A stretch of 45,396 nt of DNA from an uncultured Prevotellaceae bacterium. Its GTDB lineage: Bacteria > Bacteroidota > Bacteroidia > Bacteroidales > Bacteroidaceae. Position 1 is the first letter of the stretch, and every line of letters starts with the position of its first letter. Shown here piece by piece: positions 7,094 to 15,784 of the stretch. A program made the position numbers and the translations under genes. The DNA lies in the NCBI GenBank assembly GCA_946539475.1, contig CAMNHM010000006.1, forward strand, positions 1 through 45,396, given 5' to 3'. Below the pieces are notes generated by a model. It was given only the letters and a program-made list of their open reading frames with translations, did not search any database and was not told the origin of the DNA.

Positions 7094-8052
7094 AGCTCAA
7101 GGAACTGATTGATTGCACTGACGAGGGCATCGTTCTCAGCAGGCGTCTGGGTAGCGACGCGGAAATGGCCTGGAGTGAGCCCCCGGAAGTTGGAGGCATC
7201 GCGGATGAGGATGCCATGCTCGCGAACGAGGTAGTCCTTGAGGTCGGCAGCCGTATGGTTGTCCATGTGGCAGAGCATGAAGTTGGTATCAGTAGGCCTG
7301 ACGCTGACGCCATCGAGGCGGTTCAGCTCATGCCACAAGCGCTGGGCCTCAGCGAAATCGGGCTTCAGCCGCAGCTCGTCGTGCTGTAGCAGGTACAATC
7401 CACATTCGACGGCCAGGGCGCTCACCGACCATGGACGCAGATTCCTTCGCAGAAGTCGGGCAAGCGAGGCCGAGGCGGTGATATAGCCGAGGCGGAGGCC
7501 TGGCACGCCATACGTCTTCGTCATCGAGTGTATCTGTACGATCTTCTCATGACGAATAGCTTGCCGTGGAGAAAGGATGTCGTGCGGCGTATAGTCTTCA
7601 TACGACTGGTCGACGACAATCAGGTCGTAACTCTCGAGCAGCGGCTCGAGCATGTCCTCTGCGAAGACACTGCCAGTAGGGTTGTTAGGGTTGCAGAGCC
7701 AGAGGGACTGCCGTCCGTCAGTTGCCGGCGGGAACATCGCGCACGCATCCTCATACTCGCTGAATGTAGGCTGCGGAATGTTCGCCGCCATGGGAAACGT
7801 CTGCGCCACGAGATAGATGGCCTCAGTAGCTCCATTGGTGACGACGACACACGCCGGATCGATGGCATATCGCTCAGCGACGAGGCGCTCCAGCGACCAT
7901 GCCTCGGGTTCCGGATAGTGACTGACGAGCCCTGCCTTCTGGGTGAGATGCTCCATGAGCCGCTGATGAGGTGCGTGGGCACAGATGTTCGACGAGAAGT
8001 CGCTCACGATGCCGGTGTATTGGTAGGCGTCGTCGCCATGTCCTGTAATCAT
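7090..8052 (-). CDS. cobD: L-threonine-O-3-phosphate decarboxylase, PLP-dependent
   Basis: The 320-residue fold-type I PLP enzyme makes (R)-1-amino-2-propanol phosphate for the cobalamin linker. It has the histidinol-phosphate-aminotransferase fold with NPNNPTG (about 121-127), an Asp/Tyr pair in VVDQSYEDY, and the Schiff-base lysine in SMTKTYGVPGLRLGY (Lys179). On its own the sequence could be read as HisC. The placement between cbiP and cbiB, with 4-bp overlaps on both sides, decides for CobD (CobC in other nomenclature). At 320 residues it is somewhat shorter than the Salmonella enzyme. Confidence 0.88.
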   Translation of the reverse strand: MITGHGDDAYQYTGIVSDFSSNICAHAPHQRLMEHLTQKAGLVSHYPEPEAWSLERLVAERYAIDPACVVVTNGATEAIYLVAQTFPMAANIPQPTFSEYEDACAMFPPATDGRQSLWLCNPNNPTGSVFAEDMLEPLLESYDLIVVDQSYEDYTPHDILSPRQAIRHEKIVQIHSMTKTYGVPGLRLGYITASASLARLLRRNLRPWSVSALAVECGLYLLQHDELRLKPDFAEAQRLWHELNRLDGVSVRPTDTNFMLCHMDNHTAADLKDYLVREHGILIRDASNFRGLTPGHFRVATQTPAENDALVSAINQFLEL

Positions 8053-9539
8053 TGCTGGTACGTGTTATCGTTGGTGGAAAGTATTTCGTAGAGGCGACGG
8101 ATATCGACATGCTTTCTGACGTGGTCGGCAAGGCGGTTGTACTGCTCCTCCTTGTAGGCAGCATAGTCGAAGGTCACCGACGGCTGCTGGATGCGGTCGG
8201 CAAAGGGCTCGAGGAGAAAGTCGACGAAGGGGCTGTTGTCGAGGATTCCGTGGATATACGTGCCCAGGCAGTGACGGCTGACGACATAGCCGTCGTCACG
8301 ACCGTCGTCGAGGGTGGTCAGCGGAGAGGCAGTAGCGGTGGGCAGCGGACGTGTTACGCCTTGGTGGATCTCGTAGCCACGACCAAAATGACAGCTGACC
8401 TGCCGTGTGACCTTCCGTCCGTCCATCGTTGTCGTCACAGGCAGCAAGCCTAGGCCCGGCAGTCGCTCCAGCGGTCCTTCGACATGTTCCGGATCCATCA
8501 CCTCGGCTCCCATCATCTGATAGCCGCCGCAGATGCCCATCACCGTCGTCCCCCGACGATGTGCTGTGAGGATAGCCTCTGCACACCCGCTGCTGCGAAG
8601 CCACTGAAGATCGCTGAGCGTCGACTTCGTGCCTGGCAGGATGATGATGTCTGCCTGCAACAGCTGACTGGGCGCCTGCGTGTAGAAGAGCCTGACACGC
8701 GAGTCTTGCTCCAAGGCGTCGAAGTCGGTGTAGTTGGAGATATGAGGCAGACGGACGACAGCTGTCTTCAGCTGAGGAGTGGTCGTGGCGACAGCATCCG
8801 GCTTCCTCTCCAGGGCGACGCTGTCCTCGCCCTCGATATGGATGTCGGGCATGTAGGGGACGACCCCCAGGACAGGCACTCCGCAGAGCTGCTCGAGCAT
8901 GCGGCGCCCCTCGTCGAAGAGTCGCAGGTCGCCACGAAACTTGTTGATGATGATTCCGCGGATGAGGCGCCGATCGTCAGGCTCCTGGAGTGCGATGCTG
9001 CCATAGACGGAGGCAAAGACGCCGCCACGGTCGATATCGCCCACGAGGATGACGTCGGCGTTAGCATGACGAGCCATCGGCATGTTCACCAAGTCGTGAT
9101 CGCGCAGGTTGAGCTCAGAGATGCTGCCCGCCCCTTCCATCACGATGGGATTGTACTGCGCTGCCAGGCGGTCGAAGGCCTGGCACACCTCCTTGCGGAA
9201 GTCGATGCCCCCGTCGTTGCCCCCCCAGAAATCGTAGGCGTCGCGATTACCCACTGGTCGCCCATGGAGTACCACCTGCGAGGTGTGGTCGCTTTGCGGC
9301 TTGAGCAGCAAGGGGTTCATATCTGTGTGACAGGGCAGGCCTGCTGCTTCTGCCTGCACTGCCTGTGCACGTCCTATCTCCAGCCCGTCAGGCGTGGCAT
9401 AGGAGTTGAGTGCCATGTTCTGCGCCTTGAAAGGAGCAGGGTGGAAACCATCTTGAAGGAAGATTCGGCAGAGGGCTGTCGCCAGCACACTCTTGCCAAC
9501 GTCGCTGCCTGTACCGGCGAGCATCAGGGGGTGGAGCAT
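8049..9539 (-). CDS. cbiP: Cobyric acid synthase
   Basis: The 496-residue glutamine-dependent amidotransferase amidates four carboxylates of adenosylcobyrinate a,c-diamide. The N-terminal dethiobiotin-synthetase-like ATPase carries a modified P-loop GTGSDVGKS (9-17) and EGAGSISELNLRDHDLVNM. The C-terminal class-I glutaminase domain has the nucleophile in GICGGYQMMG (Cys337) and the histidine in GTYIHGI (His430). The length matches CbiP/CobQ. Upstream lies the heptamer repeat region, and downstream it overlaps cobD by 4 bp. Confidence 0.96.
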   Translation of the reverse strand: MLHPLMLAGTGSDVGKSVLATALCRIFLQDGFHPAPFKAQNMALNSYATPDGLEIGRAQAVQAEAAGLPCHTDMNPLLLKPQSDHTSQVVLHGRPVGNRDAYDFWGGNDGGIDFRKEVCQAFDRLAAQYNPIVMEGAGSISELNLRDHDLVNMPMARHANADVILVGDIDRGGVFASVYGSIALQEPDDRRLIRGIIINKFRGDLRLFDEGRRMLEQLCGVPVLGVVPYMPDIHIEGEDSVALERKPDAVATTTPQLKTAVVRLPHISNYTDFDALEQDSRVRLFYTQAPSQLLQADIIILPGTKSTLSDLQWLRSSGCAEAILTAHRRGTTVMGICGGYQMMGAEVMDPEHVEGPLERLPGLGLLPVTTTMDGRKVTRQVSCHFGRGYEIHQGVTRPLPTATASPLTTLDDGRDDGYVVSRHCLGTYIHGILDNSPFVDFLLEPFADRIQQPSVTFDYAAYKEEQYNRLADHVRKHVDIRRLYEILSTNDNTYQQ

Positions 9540-9621
9540 TGAGTTGAGGGTTGAGGGTTGAGAGATGAGAGTTGAGAGTTGAGAGTTGAGAGATGAGAGT
9601 TGAGAGTTGAGAGATGAGAGT
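9540..9621. repeat. Heptanucleotide repeat between cobalamin genes
   Basis: About eleven 7-bp units of the form AGAGTTG/AGAGATG/AGGGTTG run without interruption from the adenosyltransferase stop codon to the cbiP start codon. This is the only sizeable gap inside an operon in which nearly all other gene pairs overlap. The unit is a degenerate variant of the repeat at 3257-3299. Confidence 0.85.
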
Positions 9622-10089
9622 TTATTGGGGTCGTTCGACTGAAAGGGCGAAAAGATAGTCGCTGAGGCGGTTCATGAATCGCAGGATGCTCTCGTCGTGA
9701 GGATGCTGCCGACAGAGGGTCCATAGCCGACGCTCTGCCGTGCGGCACTGCGCACGTGCTACGTGGACGACACCTCGCGGGATGACGAAGGCTAGCGTTT
9801 GCTGCGCCGTAAGGGCGTCGATGGCCTGCTCCATGCGAGCAGCCAGCTCGTCGCAGTGCAGTGGACGCGGGTTGTGCTCCCCGTCAGGGGTTGCCACGTG
9901 GCTCATGATGGTCATCAGCTCACGCTGAATGCTGCTGAGGAGCGGCTCTTCGGGCAGCAGCCCCAGGAGCGCGTTGAGCATGTCGAGCTGTCCGTTTGTC
10001 TCGATGCGAATGTCGTCCTTGCTGACGCGGACGCCTCCCCGCAGGCTTGTCTGGCCTTTGTCGCCAGTCTTAGTGTAGATCGTCTTCAT
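9622..10089 (-). CDS. pduO: ATP:cob(I)alamin adenosyltransferase, PduO type
   Basis: The 155-residue protein attaches the 5'-deoxyadenosyl group of ATP to reduced corrinoids. The PduO-family ATP site is at the N-terminus (IYTKTGDKGQTSL), followed by IETNGQLDMLNALLGLL, and the C-terminal helix has CRTAERRLWTL and NRLSDYLFALSV. It is shorter than most PduO enzymes (about 180-190 residues), and the usual D-E-L-N stretch reads D-M-L-N. The start at 10089 lies inside the 3' end of cbiA (20-bp overlap). The context between cbiA and cbiP agrees with adenosylation at the a,c-diamide stage. Confidence 0.88.
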   Translation of the reverse strand: MKTIYTKTGDKGQTSLRGGVRVSKDDIRIETNGQLDMLNALLGLLPEEPLLSSIQRELMTIMSHVATPDGEHNPRPLHCDELAARMEQAIDALTAQQTLAFVIPRGVVHVARAQCRTAERRLWTLCRQHPHDESILRFMNRLSDYLFALSVERPQ

Positions 10090-11338
10090 TGGGATAGAGA
10101 TGAGTATAGCTGGCCAGCACGTTACGATAGCGTATGACGGGCGTAGGGACTGCCTCGCCCTTGGCGTTATACACCTGACAGGCCGACTCGGGCGGTGTGC
10201 CCATGAACTGGGTATAATGGAACTCATGACCACGATACTCCCGTCCGTCGAGCACAAAGCGGCGATAGCCCAACGACAGGCGCCGATCGGCCGTGCGGGC
10301 GGTAATGCTGTAGGGCAGCACGCCACACATAGGATAGTCGCCGTGGTCAGTCACGATACGGTCGCAGAGATACATCATGCCGCCACACTCGGCGAGGATG
10401 CGGCCGCCACGCTCAGCATAGTCGCGGATGGCCTGGCGCGTCTCGCTTGCCGCGACGAGGGCCTCGAGATGCTTCTCCGGATAGCCGCCAGGGAGATAGA
10501 GCAGGTCGCAGCCGTCAAAGTCTGGCCGCTGGCGCTCTGGGTCGAAGCAGCGTACGTGCAGGAAGCTGTCGAGCAATTCCTGGTAGACGAAGGAAAAGGC
10601 CTCCTCATTGCGTGCCACGACGACTGTCCCATGCCGCTGCCGTGGAGCTGGCGGCGCTGGCACGCCAATAGGCGTCAGCCTTTCCAGGATGGCATCGGCG
10701 ATGGGCTTGAAAAGGCTGAGGAAATCGCCATGACTACTGTCAGCAATCTCGCTGAAGTCGAGCCCGAGATATCGCGACGCCTGCTCCAGCTCCTTGCAGC
10801 GGGGTACGCATCCGAAGCATTCCAGGCCTACGTCAGCGCATACCTCACGGAGCATCGCCTCATGGCGCGACGATCCCACGCAGTTGAAGACGACGCCTGC
10901 GATGCTGACGTCGTCCCTGAAGCGTGAGAAGCCCTGTAGCAGCGGAGCCATCGAGTAGGCAGCGCTGCGTGCGTCGACCACCAGTACGACGGGCAGTCGC
11001 AGCACTCTAGCAATCTCAGCTGCTGACCCGTTGTCGCGATCATAGCCGTCGTAGAGCCCCATCATACCCTCCACGACGCAGACGTCAGCATCCTGGCAGT
11101 AGCGGCTGTAGAGGCTGGCGACATGGTCTGCCGAGGCCATGAAAGTGTCGAGATTGATACTTGGGCGGCGACAGACAGCCTGATGGAACTTCGTGTCGAT
11201 ATAGTCAGGCCCGCACTTGAAGGGCTGCACCTTCAGGCCGTCGCTCACAAAGCAGGCCATGAGGCCGCGCGCCAGCGTGGTCTTGCCGCTGCCGCTCATC
11301 GGAGCAGCGAGGAGAAACTGTGGTATCGCTCTTGTCAT
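10070..11338 (-). CDS. cbiA: Cobyrinate a,c-diamide synthase
   Basis: The 422-residue ATP- and glutamine-dependent enzyme amidates the a and c side chains of cobyrinate (or hydrogenobyrinate). It has a P-loop APMSGSGKT (12-20), CGPDYIDTKFH, VEGMMGLYDG, and a C-terminal class-I glutaminase-like domain with LPGGYPE and the nucleophile in LAECGGMMYL (Cys318). GHEFHYT near the end is typical of CbiA/CobB. It starts in the ATGA overlap with the xerD stop and overlaps the adenosyltransferase by 20 bp, so it is part of a tightly coupled operon. Confidence 0.96.
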   Translation of the reverse strand: MTRAIPQFLLAAPMSGSGKTTLARGLMACFVSDGLKVQPFKCGPDYIDTKFHQAVCRRPSINLDTFMASADHVASLYSRYCQDADVCVVEGMMGLYDGYDRDNGSAAEIARVLRLPVVLVVDARSAAYSMAPLLQGFSRFRDDVSIAGVVFNCVGSSRHEAMLREVCADVGLECFGCVPRCKELEQASRYLGLDFSEIADSSHGDFLSLFKPIADAILERLTPIGVPAPPAPRQRHGTVVVARNEEAFSFVYQELLDSFLHVRCFDPERQRPDFDGCDLLYLPGGYPEKHLEALVAASETRQAIRDYAERGGRILAECGGMMYLCDRIVTDHGDYPMCGVLPYSITARTADRRLSLGYRRFVLDGREYRGHEFHYTQFMGTPPESACQVYNAKGEAVPTPVIRYRNVLASYTHLYPNEDDLH

Positions 11339-12240
11339 TGCTTTGCGTTTCGTGGATGATGCTCCAGCACCTCGCGCCGCAGTGTCTGCATCGAGATATG
11401 GGTATAGATCTCCGTGGTGCCTATCGACTCGTGGCCCAGCAGGGCCTGGATGGCACGCAGGTCGGCCCCGCCCTCCAGGAGGGCAGTGGCGAAAGAGTGG
11501 CGCAGAGTGTGGGGCGAGATGGTCTTCTTGATGCCTGCCTCGACGGCCTGCCGCTTGAGCATGATGAGGATCATCGTACGCGTGAGATGAGCCCCTCGAC
11601 GGTTCAGGAAGACATAGTCCTCCTCGCCCGCCTTGATCTTCAGCTGATTGCGCCAGGGCAGGTAGTTCTCAATCTCTTTCAGCGCACGCTCAGAGATTGG
11701 CACGAGCCGCTCCTTCGAGCCTTTGCCGATGATGCGCAGATAGCGCTCGCTGGCATATAGCTGCGACCACTTCAGGCTTACCAGCTCGGCCACTCGCAGA
11801 CCGCAGGAGAAAAGCACCTCGATGATGGCGCGGTTGCGATGCCCTTCAGGCTTCGACAGGTCGATGGAGTCCTCCAGGCGGTCGACCTCCTCGGGGGTGA
11901 GGAACTCTGGCAGATGCTCGCCCAGGACAGGGCTCTCGAGCAGTTCCGTAGGATCCTGTTCGACATATCCGTCGAGCAACAGGAAACGGTAGAACGTCCG
12001 CACGCCGCTCAGGATGCGACATTGCGACCGCGGACTGATGCCGATGTCGTGCAGCTGGGCAGCGAAAGCCTGCAGGTCGTCTATCTTTACATCGACGGCA
12101 CTCTTCCCCTGGCTGTCGAGGAAGCGGAAGAGCTTCCCGACGTCCAGCCGATAGGCATCGATGCTGTTGGGCGACATGTTGCGCTGTAGCCGCAGATAGC
12201 GTGTGAAGGCGCGCATCTGGCTCTTCTGTTCCTCTGTCAT
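11335..12240 (-). CDS. xerD: Tyrosine recombinase XerD
   Basis: The 301-residue site-specific recombinase is of the XerC/XerD type, which resolves chromosome dimers at dif during division. The N-terminal SAM-like core-binding domain (about 5-95) is followed by the catalytic domain with Arg149 (SCGLRVAEL), Lys173 (GKGSKERLV), His244 and Arg247 (SPHTLRHSF), His270 (LLGHESI) and the nucleophile Tyr279 (TEIYTH). All are present. The start at 12240 overlaps the glucosidase stop by 4 bp. Longer readings upstream translate that gene in another frame. Its place between a glycosidase and cobalamin genes suggests coexpression by position rather than a shared pathway. Confidence 0.95.
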   Translation of the reverse strand: MTEEQKSQMRAFTRYLRLQRNMSPNSIDAYRLDVGKLFRFLDSQGKSAVDVKIDDLQAFAAQLHDIGISPRSQCRILSGVRTFYRFLLLDGYVEQDPTELLESPVLGEHLPEFLTPEEVDRLEDSIDLSKPEGHRNRAIIEVLFSCGLRVAELVSLKWSQLYASERYLRIIGKGSKERLVPISERALKEIENYLPWRNQLKIKAGEEDYVFLNRRGAHLTRTMILIMLKRQAVEAGIKKTISPHTLRHSFATALLEGGADLRAIQALLGHESIGTTEIYTHISMQTLRREVLEHHPRNAKQ

Positions 12241-14570
12241 AGCGTGATCCTTTCGCGTAATAGAATATTGTCGCTCGACGGGCCTACCATCAGCTCGAAG
12301 ACGCCTGGCTCCACCACGCGCCGCATCTGGCGGTCGACAATGCTGAAGTCGTCGGCACTGAGTACGAACTCTACGTGGCGCGTCTCCCCGCGGCGGATCG
12401 TCACTCGGCAGAAGCGTCGCAACTGCATCAGCGGCTGTACGGTGGAAGCGACCTCGTCGCGCAGGTATAGCTGTGGCACCTCCTCCCCGTCGCGGCTGCC
12501 CGTGTTCGTCACGTCGAAGGCCACAGTCACCGTGCCGTCGGCCTGGCGGCGGAGTGAGAGGTTGGAATAGTCGAACGTAGTGTAACTCAGCCCGTAGCCG
12601 AAGGCGTAGAGGGGGCTGCCCTGCTCGTCGGTATAGTCGCGGCGCGAAGGCGCCTTCTGGTTGTAGTAGAGGGGCAGCTGGCCCACGCTGCGGGGCACGC
12701 TGAGGGGCAGCCTTCCGGCAGGGTTGTAGTCGCCGAAGAGCACGTCGGCAATCGCCCGTCCGCCCTCCTGTCCGGGATAGTATGCCGTCAGCAAGGCGTC
12801 GGCATTGAGGGCTGCCCACCGCTTATCCAGCGGACGGCCCTCGATGTAGACCACCACCAGCGGGCGACCCGTCTGTCGGAGGGCTTCGAGCAGTTCCTGC
12901 TGGCGCCCCATCAGGGTGAGCGTGGCACGGTCGTAGCCCTCGCCGCTGTCCATGTCTGAGACGCTGCCGACCGTCGATGTCGCTGCAGCCCCCGTCGCCT
13001 CATACGACGTACGGAAGTCGCGCGCACTGCTGCCTCCTACGACGGCCACTACAACGTCGGCCCTCCTGGCAGCGTCGACAGCCTGCTGGATGTCGGCCGT
13101 AGCGGTATCGCGGATGGCGCATCCTCTGACATATTCCACCGCCGCTGCCTTCTCGCTGACGGCATCGGCAACGGTCGTCACCCGTCCGGCAGCCTGGGGA
13201 GCGGTGTAGTCGCCCAGCTGATTGTAGACATTGTCGGCATTGGGCCCTACGACGGCTACTCGCATCGCGCGGCTGAGGGGCAGCACGCCCGTGTTCTTCA
13301 GCAGCGTCACCGAGGCACGGGCTGCCTCGAGAGCCACCTGACGGTGGTCAGCAGCGCCAACGGTGCGGCTGGCGTCGCTCTCACTCACAAAGGGATTGTC
13401 GAAGAGTCCCATCTCGAACTTCAGCCTCAGGATCCTGCCTACCGCACGGTCGATGTCGGCCATCGCCAGCCTACCCTCGCGCAGGGCCTCTTCAAGGTGT
13501 TCGAAAGTCATCCCTCCAAGATCGGCATCGACACCTGCCTTGAGTGCCATGACACCTGCCTCGTCGAGGGTGGCAACGACGTGATGGTCGTTGCGAAGGC
13601 CATTGATGGCATAGAGATCGCTGACGACGAATCCGCGGAAGCCCCATTCGCCGCGCAACACCTGGCTGAGCAGCGTGCTGTCGGCAGTGGCAGGGATGCC
13701 GTCGACAGAGTTGTAAGCCGTCATCAGCGACCGTGCCCCCGCTTCGACGGCCATGCGGAAGGGGGGCAGCAGCTGTTCGTAGAGCTCACGCCGGCTGGCA
13801 ACCGAGGGACGACCGTTCAGCCCGCCTTCCGTCGATCCATAGCCGACGAAATGTTTCGGCGTGGCAATGGTGGAAAAGGGCTCCGACAGCCGTCCGCCTC
13901 CCGTGCCGCGTATCTGGGCTGCAGCCATTCGCCCCGAGAGCCACGGGTCCTCGCCCAGCGACTCTTCCACGCGCGACCAGCGCGCATCGCGCGCCAAGTC
14001 CATCACGGGGCCGTAGCTGGCGTGCGCACCTTGCAGGCGCACCTCGCGTGCTATGACCCGTCCTACGCGCTCCATCAGCGGTTCGGAGAAGGTGGCGGCA
14101 AGCCCCAGGCCTGTGGGGAAGACGGTCGCACCGATAGCCATATGCCCATGCGGCGCCTCCTCAGCCAGCAGCAGGGGGATACCCAGCCGCGTGTGCTGGC
14201 GCGCGTAAGCCTGCATCATGTTTGCCAGACGGGCAGCCAGCGCGGGGGTAAGCCCGTTAGTGAGCGATTTCTGCGTCCATGGGTCGGCACGAAACGTTGC
14301 CCAGAGCATACCTATGTGTTGCTCGCCCACGTCGCGGCGGAAGACATCTGTCAGCAAAAGACTGTCGCCGCGACGATCGTAGTAGCCCCACGCCATCGTG
14401 CAGCGCAGCTGTCCCAGCTTCTCATCGAGCGTCATCCGCTGGAGCAGGTCGCTGGTGCGCTCCTCTGCCGTCAGCCCACGCTGCTGGTACGGCAGCACGT
14501 TCTGGGCAGCCATTCTCATGGCGTGCAAGGCCACGAGGAGCACGACAGCTGTGAGTGTCTTTCGCTTCAT
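12237..14570 (-). CDS. bglX: Glycoside hydrolase family 3 beta-glucosidase/xylosidase
   Basis: The 777-residue exported enzyme has a signal peptide (about 1-23, cleaved near MAAQN). The GH3 N-terminal barrel contains ATPKHFVGYG (Lys239, His240), and the nucleophile is Asp318 in GFVVSDLYAI. The GH3 C-terminal sandwich follows (VAVVGPNADN, VVVAVVGG), and a fibronectin III-like domain lies at the end (VTNTGSRDGEEVPQLYL). This is the layout of periplasmic BglX. The specificity (glucoside or xyloside) cannot be fixed by eye. An ATG 24 nt upstream would overlap malY; the start at 14570 gives the signal peptide directly. Confidence 0.92.
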   Translation of the reverse strand: MKRKTLTAVVLLVALHAMRMAAQNVLPYQQRGLTAEERTSDLLQRMTLDEKLGQLRCTMAWGYYDRRGDSLLLTDVFRRDVGEQHIGMLWATFRADPWTQKSLTNGLTPALAARLANMMQAYARQHTRLGIPLLLAEEAPHGHMAIGATVFPTGLGLAATFSEPLMERVGRVIAREVRLQGAHASYGPVMDLARDARWSRVEESLGEDPWLSGRMAAAQIRGTGGGRLSEPFSTIATPKHFVGYGSTEGGLNGRPSVASRRELYEQLLPPFRMAVEAGARSLMTAYNSVDGIPATADSTLLSQVLRGEWGFRGFVVSDLYAINGLRNDHHVVATLDEAGVMALKAGVDADLGGMTFEHLEEALREGRLAMADIDRAVGRILRLKFEMGLFDNPFVSESDASRTVGAADHRQVALEAARASVTLLKNTGVLPLSRAMRVAVVGPNADNVYNQLGDYTAPQAAGRVTTVADAVSEKAAAVEYVRGCAIRDTATADIQQAVDAARRADVVVAVVGGSSARDFRTSYEATGAAATSTVGSVSDMDSGEGYDRATLTLMGRQQELLEALRQTGRPLVVVYIEGRPLDKRWAALNADALLTAYYPGQEGGRAIADVLFGDYNPAGRLPLSVPRSVGQLPLYYNQKAPSRRDYTDEQGSPLYAFGYGLSYTTFDYSNLSLRRQADGTVTVAFDVTNTGSRDGEEVPQLYLRDEVASTVQPLMQLRRFCRVTIRRGETRHVEFVLSADDFSIVDRQMRRVVEPGVFELMVGPSSDNILLRERITL

Positions 14571-14584
14571 TTCGTTAATGATGG

Positions 14585-15784
14585 TTAGCCGCATACGACG
14601 CGCTTGATGCGCTCAAGGCCCTCCATGAGGATGGCGCGCGGACAGGCGATATTGATGCGGATGTAGCCCTTGCCCGACTGCTGACCGTACATCGTGCCCG
14701 CGTTCACCCACACCCGTCCTTCGTTGAGCAGGCGATCGCAGAGCTCGTCGACGTCCACGCCCAGCGACGAGACGTCGATCCAAGGCAGGTAGGTGCCTTC
14801 CAGACTGCTGACGACGCACTGCGGCAGCTCGTTAGCAAAGAATCTACAGAGCGCCTGGTAGTTCGCCCATAGATAGAGACACAGCTCGTCGAGCCAGTCG
14901 CCGCTCTCGTTGTAGGCGGCTTCCAGGGCAACGATGCCAAAGGGGTTGACGTCGCACACCTCGTTGATGTTGATCGCACGGTCGATGCGTCGGCGCCACG
15001 TGGCGTTGGCAGTGATGATATTGGCAATCTGCAGCCCTGCCGTATTGAAATTCTTCGAGGGCGAGTTCATCACGATGCAGTCGTCGGTGACAGTGCCCAT
15101 CGGCACGAACTCATTGCCTGGCATGACGAGTTCACAGTGGATCTCGTCGCTGACCACCGTGACGCCGTGCTTGTGGCAGATGTCGTACATCGTCGCCAGT
15201 TCGTCGCGCGTCCATACGCGTCCGCAGGGGTTATGAGGGTTGCACAGCAGGAAGACGGTCGTCTTCTCGTCAGCGCATTTCGTTTCGAAGTCGGCCCAGT
15301 CGACGGCAAACCGTCGTGTGGCTATGGGCTGCCCGACGCCAGGCACGACAACCCTCTGCTCGTCTGTGCTCACCAGGCACGACTCCAGCACCTCACAGCC
15401 ATTGTTGCGGATGGAGGAGAAGAAGCAGTTGTAGGCAGGCGATAGGATCAGCACCTTCTCGCCAGGCATGGTAAGCGCCTTGATGACGCATGACATGGCG
15501 GGCACGACGGCAGTGGTGTAGAGTATCTCTTCGCGTCTGATGGTCCAATGATGTCGGCGGCCGAACCACGATATCACCGCCTGATAGTAGCTCTCCGGCA
15601 CGATGTTATAGCCAAAGACGCCATGCGCCACGCGCTCCTCGAGGACGCGCTGGATGGCTGGCGCCACGCGGAAGTCCATGTCGGCCACCCAGAGGGGGAT
15701 CACCCCCTCCACGGGGCTCTCGTCCCACTTCACGCTGTTCGTCCCATGCCGGTCGACGATCTCGTCAAAGTTGTACTTGCTCAT
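14585..15784 (-). CDS. MalY/PatB aminotransferase (cystathionine beta-lyase-like)
   Basis: The 399-residue fold-type I PLP enzyme carries MalY/PatB signatures: IPLWVADMDFRVAPAI near the N-terminus, LCNPHNPCGRVW, VVSDEIHCELVMPG and the PLP-lysine motif SPSKNFNTAGLQIAN. Characterised MalY/PatB enzymes cleave C-S bonds of cystathionine or related substrates. It starts in the ATGA overlap with the DUF3737 gene and is followed 14 bp later by the glucosidase start. Assignment to the family is firm; the natural substrate is not known. Confidence 0.92.
   Translation of the reverse strand: MSKYNFDEIVDRHGTNSVKWDESPVEGVIPLWVADMDFRVAPAIQRVLEERVAHGVFGYNIVPESYYQAVISWFGRRHHWTIRREEILYTTAVVPAMSCVIKALTMPGEKVLILSPAYNCFFSSIRNNGCEVLESCLVSTDEQRVVVPGVGQPIATRRFAVDWADFETKCADEKTTVFLLCNPHNPCGRVWTRDELATMYDICHKHGVTVVSDEIHCELVMPGNEFVPMGTVTDDCIVMNSPSKNFNTAGLQIANIITANATWRRRIDRAININEVCDVNPFGIVALEAAYNESGDWLDELCLYLWANYQALCRFFANELPQCVVSSLEGTYLPWIDVSSLGVDVDELCDRLLNEGRVWVNAGTMYGQQSGKGYIRINIACPRAILMEGLERIKRVVCG

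Noticed and set aside
12237..14594. Long reading frames on the opposite strand of the GH3 gene
   Set aside because: High-GC coding bias gives long antisense frames (up to 414 codons); none shows a recognisable domain or its own ribosome site.
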